Shown here: in pieces, positions 17,327 to 26,799 of the stretch
Position numbering within the stretch: position 1 is the stretch's first letter
Layout: each line of letters begins with the position of its first letter
Assembly: GCA_015660885.1 (NCBI GenBank)
Contig: JACTUB010000002.1
Location: forward strand, 90,859-154,858
Direction: 5' to 3'
Length of the DNA stretch: 64,000 nucleotides
From: Methanoregulaceae archaeon
Lineage (GTDB): Archaea; Halobacteriota; Methanomicrobia; Methanomicrobiales; Methanospirillaceae
Notes under the pieces: generated by a model
Told to the model about the DNA's origin: nothing
What the model saw: only the letters and a program-made list of their open reading frames with translations
The model's database searches: none
Made by a program: the position numbers and the translations under genes

Positions 17327-18044
17327 GGCGATCCTTCCGGACGAGCGAGAGGAAGAAGGAGGGCAGGTGTTCGCCCCTTGCGGTCAATTCGGCAACGGGG
17401 CCGGTATGGAGCAGTATGCCCTTGTGGAGGATCGCAAACCCCGAGCAAATCTCCTCGGCCACCTCGAGAATGTGAGTCGAGATGAAGATCGTCCTGCCCT
17501 TTTTGACATATCCCGCGAGGTAATCCTTGACGACGTCCTGCATGATCGGGTCGAAGTTGATCAGGGGCTCATCGATCAACGCGAGCGCCGGTTCGTGGAT
17601 GAAAGCCTGCGTGAACATCAGTTTCTGACGGGTGCCCCGCGAGAGGTCCTTGCAGAGTACATTCTTTTTGTCGGCAAAATCGAGGAAATCGAACCACCAG
17701 TCCTCCTTCGTCTCAATGTCCGGGATTTTCCGGACCGCCGCAACGAACTCGAGGTACTCCATCGCGGTAAGAAAACTGGGCGGGGTCTCCTGCTCGGGGA
17801 TGATTCCCACCTGCCCGCGGACACCGACCGGGTCCTTGATGACGTCGACTCCGAGCACACTTGCCGACCCGCTGGTCGGGCGCGTCTGTCCGGTCAGCAT
17901 CTTGATCATCGTCGTCTTTCCGGATCCGTTCGGGCCGAGAAGCCCGAACAGTGATCCCCTCTCGACGGAAAGGGAGACATTGTCGACAGCGATTACTTCA
18001 CCATACTTTTTTGTAAGATTTTTTGCTTCCAGCGCGACTGCCAT
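17319..18044 (-). CDS. ABC transporter ATP-binding subunit with divergent signature
   Basis: This 241-residue ATPase has a normal Walker A (LLGPNGSGKTT), Q-loop (GIIPEQETPP) and Walker B region (LALIDEP), and the switch histidine (IFISTHILE). The signature motif reads LSRGTRQK instead of LSGGQ-like, and the D-loop reads INFD rather than GLD. These changes lie at the dimer interface and may slow or restrict hydrolysis. CAGGAG precedes the ATG at good spacing. It overlaps the permease gene and lies downstream of the RND transporter gene, but a T-run between them suggests its own promoter. Confidence 0.88.
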   Translation of the reverse strand: MAVALEAKNLTKKYGEVIAVDNVSLSVERGSLFGLLGPNGSGKTTMIKMLTGQTRPTSGSASVLGVDVIKDPVGVRGQVGIIPEQETPPSFLTAMEYLEFVAAVRKIPDIETKEDWWFDFLDFADKKNVLCKDLSRGTRQKLMFTQAFIHEPALALIDEPLINFDPIMQDVVKDYLAGYVKKGRTIFISTHILEVAEEICSGFAILHKGILLHTGPVAELTARGEHLPSFFLSLVRKDRHV

Positions 18045-18114
18045 TGCTCTGCTCCTGCATGTTATTTTAGAGTGCGAATCTCTTTGGGTAAATACCTCTT
18101 GGTTTTATGATCGT

Positions 18115-18123
18115 AAAAAAAAA
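18115..18123 (-). terminator. T-run after the RND transporter gene
   Basis: Nine T residues on the minus strand lie about 18 bp after the stop codon of the RND transporter. This is a plausible archaeal oligo-T terminator between it and the ABC genes. Confidence 0.45.
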
Positions 18124-18140
18124 TGAGGATTTCATTAGTT

Positions 18141-20450
18141 CTATTCAGTGTGCTTCTTTCTTTTTTCCAGACGTTCTGTCAGATCACCCATGACAGAAAG
18201 AATTGCAGGCATAATGAAGATCGCTCCCATCAACGAGAATCCGACAGCTATCAGGGTCGTAATCCCGAAATTACTGAGAATAGGGAAGCTGGAGAGGCAC
18301 AGCGCCGAAAACCCAAAGAAGGTTGCAAGACCGGAGATCGTTATCGCCGTACCTATCTTGTTCACACTTTCCTGGATTGCCGCGATATGGTCATGCAAAC
18401 GCTCCTCCTCTTCTGTATATCGCTCCATCACAAGAATGGTATACTCTGCTGCGACACCAATTGTCATCGATCCGAGGGTGGCGGTTATCGGAGTATATGC
18501 GATTCCCAGCATATACATCGCCCCCGCGTTCCACCCGACAATAAAGATGATCGGAACAAGCGGGGTAACTGCATGGAGGTGACGATACACAAGCGCGAGA
18601 AACGCAAAGACAAGCATGAACCCGAGTAAGGTCATCGCCTCTTTTGACGACGTAAGCCCGTTGATGAGTGAGGTGAAGAGATAAAATGATCCCACCGGTG
18701 CAAGGGTGATGCCTACAGGAGGCTGCAGGAATGTAATATCTTTTTCCATCTGGATCTTGAGAGCATTCTGGGTGGTCATCTCCAGGTTTATGGTGCTGAA
18801 CCGGATGACACCTTCCATCGAACCGCTCAGGTAGGATTTTTTGACATCGGCCGGGATCTTTTCAATCACGGCATTGAGCTGGTTCTGGGTTTCGGGCATA
18901 ACACCCCCGTTATACGCAAGGATGTACGTTACAATACTCGTTGCACCGGTAAGTTCAGTGTGATGGGCGAGCTCATAGTCCTGGAAATCCTTCATCCACC
19001 GCACGGTGTCGAGATCAGTGACACGACTCCCCTGGATAATAAAATCGGCGGTACTCGTCGAACCAAGAATTCCTGTCACTTTATCCATCTGGATTTTTGC
19101 CGGCATGTCGCCGGGAACAAATGCGTTCTCGTTGGTCTCGATGGGGATCTGGGAGTCGATCTGGAAACCCACCAGGGCAACCATCCCGGCAATCAGCAGG
19201 ATGGGCAGGGGATTTTTTGCAATTTTTACAGAAATATCGGTCAGGAACTGGCCATACGACCATGAACTCTTTTTTTGTGCATCGCTGCCTGGGCTACCCT
19301 GGGTTTGTGAGGGGATGTAATCGCACGCTCCTTCCCCGACCGCGTAACAGAGTTCAGTTTTTCGTGGTTTTGGCGTGTAGTTGACGAGATGGGCAATTGT
19401 CGGGATACCGATAAGCGAAATGATATAGCAGCTCATGACACCGATCATCGCCACAAGTCCGAATGAGCGGATCATGGGGACCGTCGAAATAAACATCGCG
19501 GCAAATCCCATGCTGGTAGCAAGCATCGCGTACATGACGGCAGGGCCGGTACGTGTTATCGTCACCGACACTGCCTTGTCGAGCGATCCTTTCCGGGCTT
19601 CTTCATCCAGCCTGGCATGGAACTGGATCCCGTAATCGATGCCAAGCCCAATCATCACCGGGAAGGCACCCAGCACTGCCATATTGAGCTTGATTCCGGC
19701 AAGCCCCATAAAACCCATTGCCGTCGTCAGGCCAATACCGACGAAGAGTACCGGGAGGAACCGGTGACTGGCATAGGCAAACAGGATGCCCATGACGACA
19801 ACCATCAGTATCATTGCGGCGCCTATGAGCACACCCATCGATGAACTCATTTCGGTCTTCATCTGATCGGAGAATGCCACGCTTCCTGAAACCGAGATCT
19901 TTACCCCTGGCGGCGGATTGTTGTGATCTACGAGGGACTCTACATTTTTCAGCGTGGCACTCTTCGCATTATCGGACAACCCCTCGGAGAGCGTGATCTG
20001 CACCAGTGTCAGGACATTTGACGGGACAGCAGTCGCTTTTGTTTCAGGAGGGATCAGGGCAACAATCCGGTCGATCTCGCCTTTTGACTGGGGCAGTACG
20101 CCACCGTTTGCACTCTTCAGGAGGTCCACGATACTTGCAGAGCCCACGACATTTCCCTGCTGGTTGATGTCACTTTCCAGTCCGTCTAAATAGTTGAGGA
20201 CCTGCGGGCTGAGAGGATCGCTGGTCTCCACGATAAGAATGAGCGCGTTTGATGAGAAGGTATCAGCATAGTGATTGTTGAGGATTCCCGCCGGTGAATC
20301 TTTATCCAGATAGGTGTCATTGCCTGTCTCCATGGCAATGAGTGTCATCCCGTACAGGGCAACGATAAAGACAATCCCGATGACGGCTGCAACCCGCCTT
20401 GGGTGGTGGTTGATGACCTGTGCAAGTCTTTCAAATATCCGGTCAATCAT
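18141..20450 (-). CDS. RND/MMPL-family transporter (HAE3-like)
   Basis: This 769-residue membrane protein has the duplicated RND layout: one helix near residue 20, a large extracellular loop (about 45-205), five to six helices, a second helix near 415, a second extracellular loop and a final group of helices. Helix-4-type segments (GLGIDYGIQFHAR and later MTIGVAAEYTILVMERY) carry acidic residues expected in proton relay. Archaeal members pair with no outer-membrane partner, so it probably moves lipid-like or hydrophobic molecules across or within the cytoplasmic membrane. The surface protein just upstream on the same strand may be its extracellular partner. Confidence 0.87.
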   Translation of the reverse strand: MIDRIFERLAQVINHHPRRVAAVIGIVFIVALYGMTLIAMETGNDTYLDKDSPAGILNNHYADTFSSNALILIVETSDPLSPQVLNYLDGLESDINQQGNVVGSASIVDLLKSANGGVLPQSKGEIDRIVALIPPETKATAVPSNVLTLVQITLSEGLSDNAKSATLKNVESLVDHNNPPPGVKISVSGSVAFSDQMKTEMSSSMGVLIGAAMILMVVVMGILFAYASHRFLPVLFVGIGLTTAMGFMGLAGIKLNMAVLGAFPVMIGLGIDYGIQFHARLDEEARKGSLDKAVSVTITRTGPAVMYAMLATSMGFAAMFISTVPMIRSFGLVAMIGVMSCYIISLIGIPTIAHLVNYTPKPRKTELCYAVGEGACDYIPSQTQGSPGSDAQKKSSWSYGQFLTDISVKIAKNPLPILLIAGMVALVGFQIDSQIPIETNENAFVPGDMPAKIQMDKVTGILGSTSTADFIIQGSRVTDLDTVRWMKDFQDYELAHHTELTGATSIVTYILAYNGGVMPETQNQLNAVIEKIPADVKKSYLSGSMEGVIRFSTINLEMTTQNALKIQMEKDITFLQPPVGITLAPVGSFYLFTSLINGLTSSKEAMTLLGFMLVFAFLALVYRHLHAVTPLVPIIFIVGWNAGAMYMLGIAYTPITATLGSMTIGVAAEYTILVMERYTEEEERLHDHIAAIQESVNKIGTAITISGLATFFGFSALCLSSFPILSNFGITTLIAVGFSLMGAIFIMPAILSVMGDLTERLEKRKKHTE

Positions 20451-20576
20451 GGGAAGTCCTTCCTGTCCGTTGACAGGAGCAGAATATTGTTGTCAGGGAT
20501 GGGGTAATACCCCCCGATGCAGTATGTGCGGTCGTATGGGCACCTGTGCAAGGTGTTACTGACATGAACGCACCTT

Positions 20577-21917
20577 TCAGTGTTGTTTCGTTCGCTGGCG
20601 GTAGACCAGGTAACCGGTCAGGATCACAGCTGCCGCAATAACGGCCAGGACAAAGGGATTACCCAGCAGGGAGTTTTCTTGTTCGACTACAATCCGGACT
20701 TTCATCGGGTCTGAGATCAGCGAATTATCCAGTGCATCACGGTACCGAATCTCAGAGTCAAGGGCGTACTCCTTAACCGTGGCAGACTTGTCCACTGAGA
20801 TTTCAAAGGCCGCTTCCCTGGTCTCTCCGGGTGCAAGTGTTCCGAGAAATGCCGTGTCATCATTGCTGGTAAAGGGATCAACAGCACTGATGCGTGCCTG
20901 TACGTTGTATGCCGTGGCACCGCCGGTATTAGCGTACAGGACATTGATCACTTTCTTCTGACCGGGAGAGATGACACCCGGGGCGGACGTGATATTGAAA
21001 TCAATTTTTTTACCGACCGGCAGACCGATTGTTTCCACGTCTGATGTGACATGATCCCCTTCACTATTGTCGTAATTCACCAGAACATCAAGCGGATAGG
21101 TCTGTTCTTCTGCGTCGCTGGAGATGGACACTTTAAATCTGCTGCTGACGACCTGATTAACCGCAAAGTTCCCGATATACATACTCCCTGAGACGGGAAG
21201 AACAGGGCTCTGATCATTACGGACGATCTTGATGATGGAGTTATTGCCGTTTTCATGGCCGACGTTTTTCACAGTCAACGTGATATAACCTTCAGTACCC
21301 GCATTCAGGTGCTCTGTTTCGGATGAAAGCACCTGGATCTTCAGTTCAGGTTTGATTTTAATGGGAAGACTGTATGACTCATTGCGGTCTTTATAATAGT
21401 ACTGGATTGTATCAAAACCGTATTGGTCAGCTTCATACATGTAAGAATAGTTCAGGTTCAGCGGAAGATTGTAGGATCCCTGTGCAGCATCCGGATCCAC
21501 CTTCACGGTAAATACGCAGCTTGCGGTGCTGCTGCCCTTCAGGTCACCCACCATCTGTGGATCTGATTGGATTGTCACCGGAGCATTGCCGGAAGCGAGT
21601 GAAACTGTCAGGAATTTTGCAGTGTTGGGGAGGTCATCACGTTCAATAATACTGGACTGGACAAATTTGAACTCATTCACTCCTTTATTTTCAATCACTA
21701 CATTGAGCTGGACAGTATCTCCCGGGTTGATCTCATTTGTGCCGGAAATATATGCTGATAATGCCGGGCTGCCCGCCATGTATTTGTCTGCTGCCTGTGC
21801 AGGAGAAATGATGAGCATAGCACAACTCAGGACTATAAGGCTCAGAAGCAGGCTGATGTGCCAGTTCGGTCTGCTGGTACCTGTTGGCATGTTTGTTTTA
21901 TTTTGAATCACATTCAT
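20577..21917 (-). CDS. COG1361-type exported protein with CARDB-like repeats and C-terminal anchor
   Basis: This 446-residue protein has a signal peptide (hydrophobic LLLSLIVLSCAMLIIS then AQA, cleaved near residue 42), three to four beta-sandwich repeats of the CARDB/S-layer-associated type (for example NPGDTVQLNVVIENKG, AGTEGYITLTVKNVGHENG, SPGQKKVINVLYANTGG) and a final membrane helix with a basic tail. I chose the ATG at 21917 because AGAGGACAT lies just before it; the in-frame region further upstream includes the promoter. The RND transporter gene follows 126 bp later, a pairing that suggests a joint envelope role. Confidence 0.82.
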   Translation of the reverse strand: MNVIQNKTNMPTGTSRPNWHISLLLSLIVLSCAMLIISPAQAADKYMAGSPALSAYISGTNEINPGDTVQLNVVIENKGVNEFKFVQSSIIERDDLPNTAKFLTVSLASGNAPVTIQSDPQMVGDLKGSSTASCVFTVKVDPDAAQGSYNLPLNLNYSYMYEADQYGFDTIQYYYKDRNESYSLPIKIKPELKIQVLSSETEHLNAGTEGYITLTVKNVGHENGNNSIIKIVRNDQSPVLPVSGSMYIGNFAVNQVVSSRFKVSISSDAEEQTYPLDVLVNYDNSEGDHVTSDVETIGLPVGKKIDFNITSAPGVISPGQKKVINVLYANTGGATAYNVQARISAVDPFTSNDDTAFLGTLAPGETREAAFEISVDKSATVKEYALDSEIRYRDALDNSLISDPMKVRIVVEQENSLLGNPFVLAVIAAAVILTGYLVYRQRTKQH

Positions 21918-21960
21918 GTATGTCCTCTTGTAAGGAACTTGTTGGTACATGTTGCGGATA

Positions 21961-21972
21961 TTAGTATATAAA
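21961..21972 (-). promoter_or_regulatory. TATA box of the COG1361/RND unit
   Basis: The minus strand reads TTTTTATATACTAA-like sequence here, centred about 50 bp before the ATG at 21917. It predicts a leader of about 24 nt containing the ribosome binding site. Confidence 0.55.
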
Positions 21973-22080
21973 AATATTGCAAATAGATGATACATGTTTA
22001 TAATTAATAATCCAAAAGAAAAGATATCCGAAATTGCATTGATGAAAAGAAAAGAGGGGATGCTCCTGGAAGCACAACTA

Positions 22081-23424
22081 TTATCCCACTAATTTCTGGA
22101 GTGCTGCAATCCTGTCCCGGAGCGCCTGTTCCCGCTCTGTTGACTCCGTAATATCAGTCATGGTAATATACGTATTAATGTTGTTGTTATAATTGGCAGC
22201 AGTGACCCTACCGAGAATACAGCGGCGGCTGCCATCTTTCCGGTTAATCCAGATTGTTACCTCTCCGGGTCTCTCAGAATCCGCCTGGATATTTTTCACC
22301 ATCTTTTCAATGTTGTCGCGATCTTCAGGAGATACCAAGTCTGCTGATTTCATCTTGATGAGTTCTTCATTTGAGTATCCTGTGATAATCGCAATACGAT
22401 GGTTGGCAAAGACCACATCCCCGTTTTCAACAATGATGAGTCCATCCTGGATATTTTCGGCCATGGTCCGGAAGCGCTGTTCACTTTGCTTTAATGCGGC
22501 TTCTTTGGCCTTAAGCTCCGTGATGTCGGTCAGTATAACAAAAGCATAGCGGGTATCTGCATGCTGCACGTCAGAGATACGGGCTGACACAAACCGACGC
22601 TGGCCATCTTTTCGCTGTATCCACAGCTGGAGTTCATTAAGCTCGTTATTGCCGTTCTCCATTTTCTGGATCTGGCATGCGGCCTCTTCTTTGTCCTCCG
22701 GTGAGATAATCGAAAGCGGCTGCATCTTCCACAATTCTTCAAAGGAATAACCGGTAATTTCAGCCAAACGCCTGTTCACAAAGACAATTTTTTCATTTTC
22801 CATGATGATCAGGCCGTCATGGATATTCTCGGCCATCATCCGGAACCGTTCTTCTCTTTCCCGGATTTCCCGCTCCGCAAGAATATGTTCGGTAATATCT
22901 TCAAGGATAATAGTGAAGCCTTTCTGGCCATCTTCAAAAACAGTTGGGACAGATTTCTGTTTAAAGATCCGTTTCTCCCGATCTTTTACCCGGAATGTGA
23001 CAGTATCCTCTTTTTCTTCAAACCGGGTCGTAAGCATCTCAAGCAATTCATGAACGTCGATATCCGGAGGGCTGAGGTACGCGACATTCTTCCCGAGAGT
23101 ATCCTTTCGTGAAAGGTTCAAGAGGGTTAAGAAATTGTCATTCACATCGATGATGCGTGACTCGTTATCCAGGACCATGATAAGTTCTCTGGAATAACCG
23201 AGCATTGCGGAAAGAGGTACACGATGGGAAAGCGTGAATACCTTTGCCATCCCGTAGGTCCGCATATCCACTTGCCCGGATATGAGGAGGATATCAAGAT
23301 ATCTCCCGATAGTGTTCTTGTTTTTATTAAGGGCTTTTGAAATATCGGTAACACTCATCCCTTCGGGATTCTTCTTGAGAAGATCTTTAATCACGGAGAG
23401 TTCGTGCGGGTAATCCTGCATCAT
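22081..23424 (-). CDS. winged-helix protein with three PAS domains, no output domain
   Basis: This 447-residue protein starts with a winged-helix DNA-binding domain (about 1-65; MSVTDISKALNKNKNTIGRYLD is the helix-turn-helix, split here across residues 20-43). Three PAS domains follow: about 70-180, 190-310 and 315-430. The last two are near-repeats (RFRMMAENIHDGLIIMEN and RFRTMAENIQDGLIIVEN). There is no histidine kinase, GGDEF or other catalytic domain, so it probably acts as a one-component sensor-regulator. I start it at the ATG-ATG pair (23424) rather than the TTG at 23457. It is divergent from the DUF6125-like gene. Confidence 0.83.
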   Translation of the reverse strand: MMQDYPHELSVIKDLLKKNPEGMSVTDISKALNKNKNTIGRYLDILLISGQVDMRTYGMAKVFTLSHRVPLSAMLGYSRELIMVLDNESRIIDVNDNFLTLLNLSRKDTLGKNVAYLSPPDIDVHELLEMLTTRFEEKEDTVTFRVKDREKRIFKQKSVPTVFEDGQKGFTIILEDITEHILAEREIREREERFRMMAENIHDGLIIMENEKIVFVNRRLAEITGYSFEELWKMQPLSIISPEDKEEAACQIQKMENGNNELNELQLWIQRKDGQRRFVSARISDVQHADTRYAFVILTDITELKAKEAALKQSEQRFRTMAENIQDGLIIVENGDVVFANHRIAIITGYSNEELIKMKSADLVSPEDRDNIEKMVKNIQADSERPGEVTIWINRKDGSRRCILGRVTAANYNNNINTYITMTDITESTEREQALRDRIAALQKLVG

Positions 23425-23465
23425 ACAATTTTCAACGATTCTCTGAAATGATCGCAACAGCTAGT

Positions 23466-23518
23466 GTTTTATTAATAATTTATGTGTATAATTAATAGGA
23501 CAAAAATATTTATAAATG
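23466..23518. promoter_or_regulatory. divergent AT-rich promoter region
   Basis: On the minus strand AATTATTAATAAAAC (23466-23480) is about 50 bp before the PAS-protein start. On the plus strand AAAATATTTATAAATG (23503-23518) is about 29 bp before the ATG at 23540. The PAS protein might bind here to regulate both genes; that is inference from position. Confidence 0.5.
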
Positions 23519-23539
23519 TTTATATGATTCGTAGAAAAA

Positions 23540-24139
23540 ATGAAGTTTACCTATCGTCACCTGCCTCAAAAACACTACTTTCATATTGCATTCCCTGAAA
23601 TGATCTCTCAGAGTGGCAGGAATACCATGGATCTTGCATTATTCGACGGTATGACTGACGAAATGAAACACCATTACCTGGAATTTCTTCTCTGGCATTA
23701 CCGGGTAGTAGACGCATTCTGGTTTATCAATATCGCCGGACAATACGGCCAGCCTGCTGCAGAGCACGTCAACGAACAGGTCTGGGGTCGTGTTGCCGGC
23801 ATGGCTGCCAGAGATATTATAAACCGGTTCAATATTACAGAAAAAGGGCTCCGTGGTTTTGTAAGGGCACTTCGTCATTTCCCCTGGGCAATGATTGTTG
23901 GGTATACTATTGATGAAAAGGATAATGAAGTCATTATATCGGTACCATCCTGTCCTACCCAGGAAGCACGACTCAGGCGGGGGCAGGGTGAATATTTCTG
24001 CCGTGAGATGCACCGTGCAGAATTTATTGCCTTTGCCCGGGAGGTTGATCCGCGGATTCGCGTGCAATGCCTCTTGGCTCCTCCGGATCCTCATCCAAAG
24101 GACATGTTCTGTAAATGGCGGTTCTCAATTCATCCATAG
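23540..24139 (+). CDS. DUF6125-like protein of unknown function
   Basis: This 199-residue soluble protein has a helical N-terminal half ([29 protein letters not shown] is within residues 33-62) and a conserved C-terminal half with [20 protein letters not shown], and [17 protein letters not shown]. The regularly placed Cys and His residues suggest a ligand or metal site. I recognise the family as one found in methanogens and anaerobic bacteria and believe it is DUF6125, but no activity is known. It is divergent from the PAS regulator, so it may be its target. Confidence 0.65.
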   Translation: MKFTYRHLPQKHYFHIAFPEMISQSGRNTMDLALFDGMTDEMKHHYLEFLLWHYRVVDAFWFINIAGQYGQPAAEHVNEQVWGRVAGMAARDIINRFNITEKGLRGFVRALRHFPWAMIVGYTIDEKDNEVIISVPSCPTQEARLRRGQGEYFCREMHRAEFIAFAREVDPRIRVQCLLAPPDPHPKDMFCKWRFSIHP

Positions 24140-24164
24140 CGACATTCTCATAGTGGTAGTGGTT

Positions 24165-24191
24165 TTCCCGGTAAAACCCGGAATTTTTTTT
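24165..24191 (+). terminator. weak hairpin with T8 run
   Basis: A short imperfect stem (TCCCGG / CCGGA) is followed by eight T residues at 24184-24191, 45 bp after the stop codon of the gene before it. Confidence 0.45.
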
Positions 24192-24405
24192 GGCAGTACC
24201 TTATTACGAACCCGGGCAAAATTTCCTCCATCAGACCGTTGTTGTTTTCAATTTGGATTCTGTAACGTGTCCTGCTGGCCATGCTTGCAGCAGCGGGGTG
24301 CGTTTGAGTTGAAAATCAGTGATTATTACCTGATTTAAGAGTGCACGAATAGCTGCACAACAAACCATGCTTCTTTAATACCGGGCTTCTCCATACCTTC
24401 TTTTA

Positions 24406-24891
24406 ATGCGAACCAACAGGCATCAATATTTTCTGGACCTGGCAACCCGGTGTGCCCACCAGGGCACCTGCCTGCGGCGCAACTTCGGTGCAATCATTGT
24501 CGATGAATACCATACTATTGTCTCGACCGGATACACCGGTGCCCCCAGAAAACAGATGGATTGCACAGAACTCAACACGTGCTGGCGAAAGGACCATAAT
24601 ATTCCATCAGGCTCCAACTATGAGCGGTGCCGGAGTGTCCATGCAGAGATGAACGCACTCCTTCAGGCAGGAAAGAATGCACGGGGATGTACTCTCTATC
24701 TTGCTGGGTTTGATGTCGGGACTGATGAGCTGACGCAGATCTGGCCGTGTTTTCTCTGTTCGAAAATGATCGTGAACAGTGGCATTGCCAACGTCATCAT
24801 GCGGACCGCCCGGGATGCGTACAAGGAGATGGACCCGATGGTTCTCTACCAGATGCGGAGCCGGGAATCCCTCGGGGATGATACGAAGTGA
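24406..24891 (+). CDS. deoxycytidylate (dCMP) deaminase family protein
   Basis: This 161-residue zinc-dependent deaminase has the HAE catalytic motif (SVHAEMNAL, zinc His and catalytic Glu) and the paired zinc cysteines in PCFLCSKMI. An N-terminal insertion with additional Cys residues (MDCTELNTCWRKDHNIPSG), as in ComEB-like dCMP deaminases, fits this subfamily. The likely reaction is dCMP to dUMP for thymidylate supply. ATG is at 24406, though no strong ribosome binding site is visible. It is a single-gene unit. Confidence 0.88.
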   Translation: MRTNRHQYFLDLATRCAHQGTCLRRNFGAIIVDEYHTIVSTGYTGAPRKQMDCTELNTCWRKDHNIPSGSNYERCRSVHAEMNALLQAGKNARGCTLYLAGFDVGTDELTQIWPCFLCSKMIVNSGIANVIMRTARDAYKEMDPMVLYQMRSRESLGDDTK

Positions 24892-24961
24892 GAGAGGTAC
24901 GGATACCCTATAATGCTACTAAAATTGCAAAAGAAAAGAAAAAAATAGAAAATTTATAAAA

Positions 24962-25162
24962 TTAGAACCGGGGTTTTCGGTGTTTCGGCAGGCAATCCCT
25001 GCAATATACCGGCCTGCCCTCAGTCGGCTTGAATGGCACTTCGCATTCTTTGCCGCAGTCAGAACAGGTAACTTTTGTCATTTCTCGTGGACCGGAGTCC
25101 CTTGGGCCGCCAAAGTTTCTGGAGCCGCCAAAATTTCTTGATTCAAACATAGTATTACTCAT
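24962..25162 (-). CDS. CxxC zinc-ribbon small protein (66 aa)
   Basis: This 66-residue protein has a Gly/Arg/Phe-rich N-terminal region with two near-identical SRNFGG repeats, then a treble-clef-like zinc ribbon (CSDCGKECEVPF ... VYCRDCLPKHR). The domain type, sometimes noted as CxxC-20-like, is common in methanogens and bacteria and may bind nucleic acid. The start at 25162 is preferred over the long upstream frame because a TATA box (about 25180-25190) lies about 25 bp before it. GG-rich repeats resemble RGG-type RNA-binding tails. Confidence 0.72.
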   Translation of the reverse strand: MSNTMFESRNFGGSRNFGGPRDSGPREMTKVTCSDCGKECEVPFKPTEGRPVYCRDCLPKHRKPRF

Positions 25163-25320
25163 ACAGTATAAAACTGTGCACCTATATACGCCGCCCGGAC
25201 ATAAGAACTTCTCTATAGGAACAGATTTCGGTGCTGCAAGAATCCGGAAAGAGATGTTGTTTAATGAGCAGATTGCAGGCATCTTTACCGTTCCTCCTTC
25301 ACCAGCGGGAGTGCAGTCAA

Positions 25321-25806
25321 CTATCCAGCGAATTTATAGTTACTATCCCGTATTGCTTCCCGATTATACCTGGGATTTTCGGCGATTAATACAGCGTCAG
25401 AATTGATGAACCGCATCATCTGCATGAGCCCTGCCGCGATTACCATAGCGGGGATCATCAGGTATGCAATCCATCCCGGACACATAATCGAACTGAGCCA
25501 TCTTCAATCCTTTTAATGACGATTGTATCGAGTGTCAGATTAATAATAAGCCAGACAAGACCGGTTATCGCGCCTCCCATAGGTTTAGGTTACCGTAACT
25601 GCAGGAAGAACCACACCATGAGAATTGCAGTAGCAAGTGTTGCGACAACGATCATGATCGATGTGAAGAGCATCAGGTCAATCGACAGGTTTCCTGTCTT
25701 ATTATAGAAAGTGACCGAGATAAGGAAAGAAATCAGCTATCAAAGCAGGCCGGCAATAAGTCACCTGCTCCGGATAGATCTGGTATACAAATTCATGGAG
25801 CATCAC
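25321..25806 (-). pseudogene. decayed multi-helix membrane protein gene
   Basis: Three successive minus-strand frames together read like one small membrane protein: an N-terminal part (LHEFVYQIYPEQVTY), then NKTGNLSIDLMLFTSIMIVV and ATLATAILMVWFFLQLR, then GGAITGLVWLIINLTLDTIV, and finally MIPAMVIAAGLMQMMRF. Each piece ends at a frameshift or stop, so no continuous product is possible. The pieces are in order and on one strand, typical of a recently inactivated gene. The intact neighbour at 25886-26401 is also a small membrane protein but not obviously a paralogue. Confidence 0.6.
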
Positions 25807-25885
25807 GCTTGGCTATATCTTTTTTGCTCCACGCAGTACTGAAAGAATAGAACCGTCTCCTGCGGGTTCGTATGGCACAACTGTT

Positions 25886-26401
25886 TTAGTACTGTCCGGT
25901 GTCGGGTGTCCGGATTTCATGATAAACGGATACCAGAGAGAGGCTGATAAGGTTCATGGTTGTTGCAGAATACCACAGGTACGATTCAAAGAGGGTGAGT
26001 TTTGTGATCCAGCCCGACCAGAGCATCGCGCAGATGATACTGAAGGTGATCAGGGTATCGATCGCGAGAAAAACCATTGGTTTATGGAAAACACGCCCTG
26101 CCTGGGCAATTGTGCAGTATTCGAACGGGGCCGGACGATGGAAGAGATCAAGTGCCGATCGCCCGGTATTCATCACAAGATCAGCAGATGCCCAGATAAT
26201 TACCAGCCACCCGGCACCCATCAGAAATACATTCTCCGGTGCCCCGGTCCGGATCGCGATTATCCCGAAAAGCAGCTTGAATATGCAAAAAGGGATACCG
26301 ATAGTGAAACTTAAGAAAATCGGGCGCCTGAAGAATCCGTGGATAGCATCAGCATCTTTTTCAGCGGCCTGTTGTTCATTTTTAGGGGTGTCTGTTGACA
26401 T
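25886..26401 (-). CDS. four-helix integral membrane protein, unknown function
   Basis: I do not recognise the family. The 172-residue protein has a short charged N-terminus (about 20 residues), then four hydrophobic segments (about 28-48, 58-75, 107-127 and 137-157) with short loops. The ATG at 26401 is chosen because the longer frame upstream has unrelated composition. No enzyme motif is visible. It neighbours a decayed membrane protein gene (25321-25806), and the whole stretch 25.3-27.1 kb shows signs of gene loss. Confidence 0.6.
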   Translation of the reverse strand: MSTDTPKNEQQAAEKDADAIHGFFRRPIFLSFTIGIPFCIFKLLFGIIAIRTGAPENVFLMGAGWLVIIWASADLVMNTGRSALDLFHRPAPFEYCTIAQAGRVFHKPMVFLAIDTLITFSIICAMLWSGWITKLTLFESYLWYSATTMNLISLSLVSVYHEIRTPDTGQY

Positions 26402-26525
26402 GGTCTTGTGGAAGTGTTTTATAAACAAACTATAGTGTTGCTGCCCGATATTAAGAGACCGTGGATTCCGTGATAAAATTGCAATAAGCACGGTCTGTGG
26501 AGCGAAATTATCAATGACCCCAATG

Positions 26526-26799
26526 CAAAAAATATTAAAGGAATCCTGATTCATGGTGAATACACAGGTATTTTTGACAAACTTTCCGGAAACAAGCAGG
26601 ACGGACTCCGAAGTCAGCGCTTGTGCTCTCTGCCATAACCGTGATCGCGGTAGATGGTGTGCTTGCAGGTGAGGAAAATAAGCTCCTCCGGATGTATAGG
26701 GACACGTTTGGGGTCTCTGAAGCAAAACTCACGCCAATCATCGAAGGAATTGCCATCAGGATGATTTTTCAACCTTCACATAATCCTCTCTTTTTTTAG
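26526..26799 (+). pseudogene. decayed TerB-like domain gene
   Basis: Two plus-strand frames join into a TerB-like helical domain. One frame gives YTGIFDKLSGNKQDGLR; after a shift near 26609 the next reads PKSALVLSAITVIAVDGVLA then GEENKLLRMYRDTFGVSEAK and LTPIIEGIAI, ending at TAG 26797-26799. The VDGxxxxEE pattern and following helices resemble TerB/tellurite-resistance domains. No complete product is possible. Confidence 0.45.

Noticed and set aside
20577..21995. Longer N-terminus for the COG1361-type protein
   Set aside because: The extra 26 residues would include the TATA box and have no signal character; AGAGGACAT favours the ATG at 21917.
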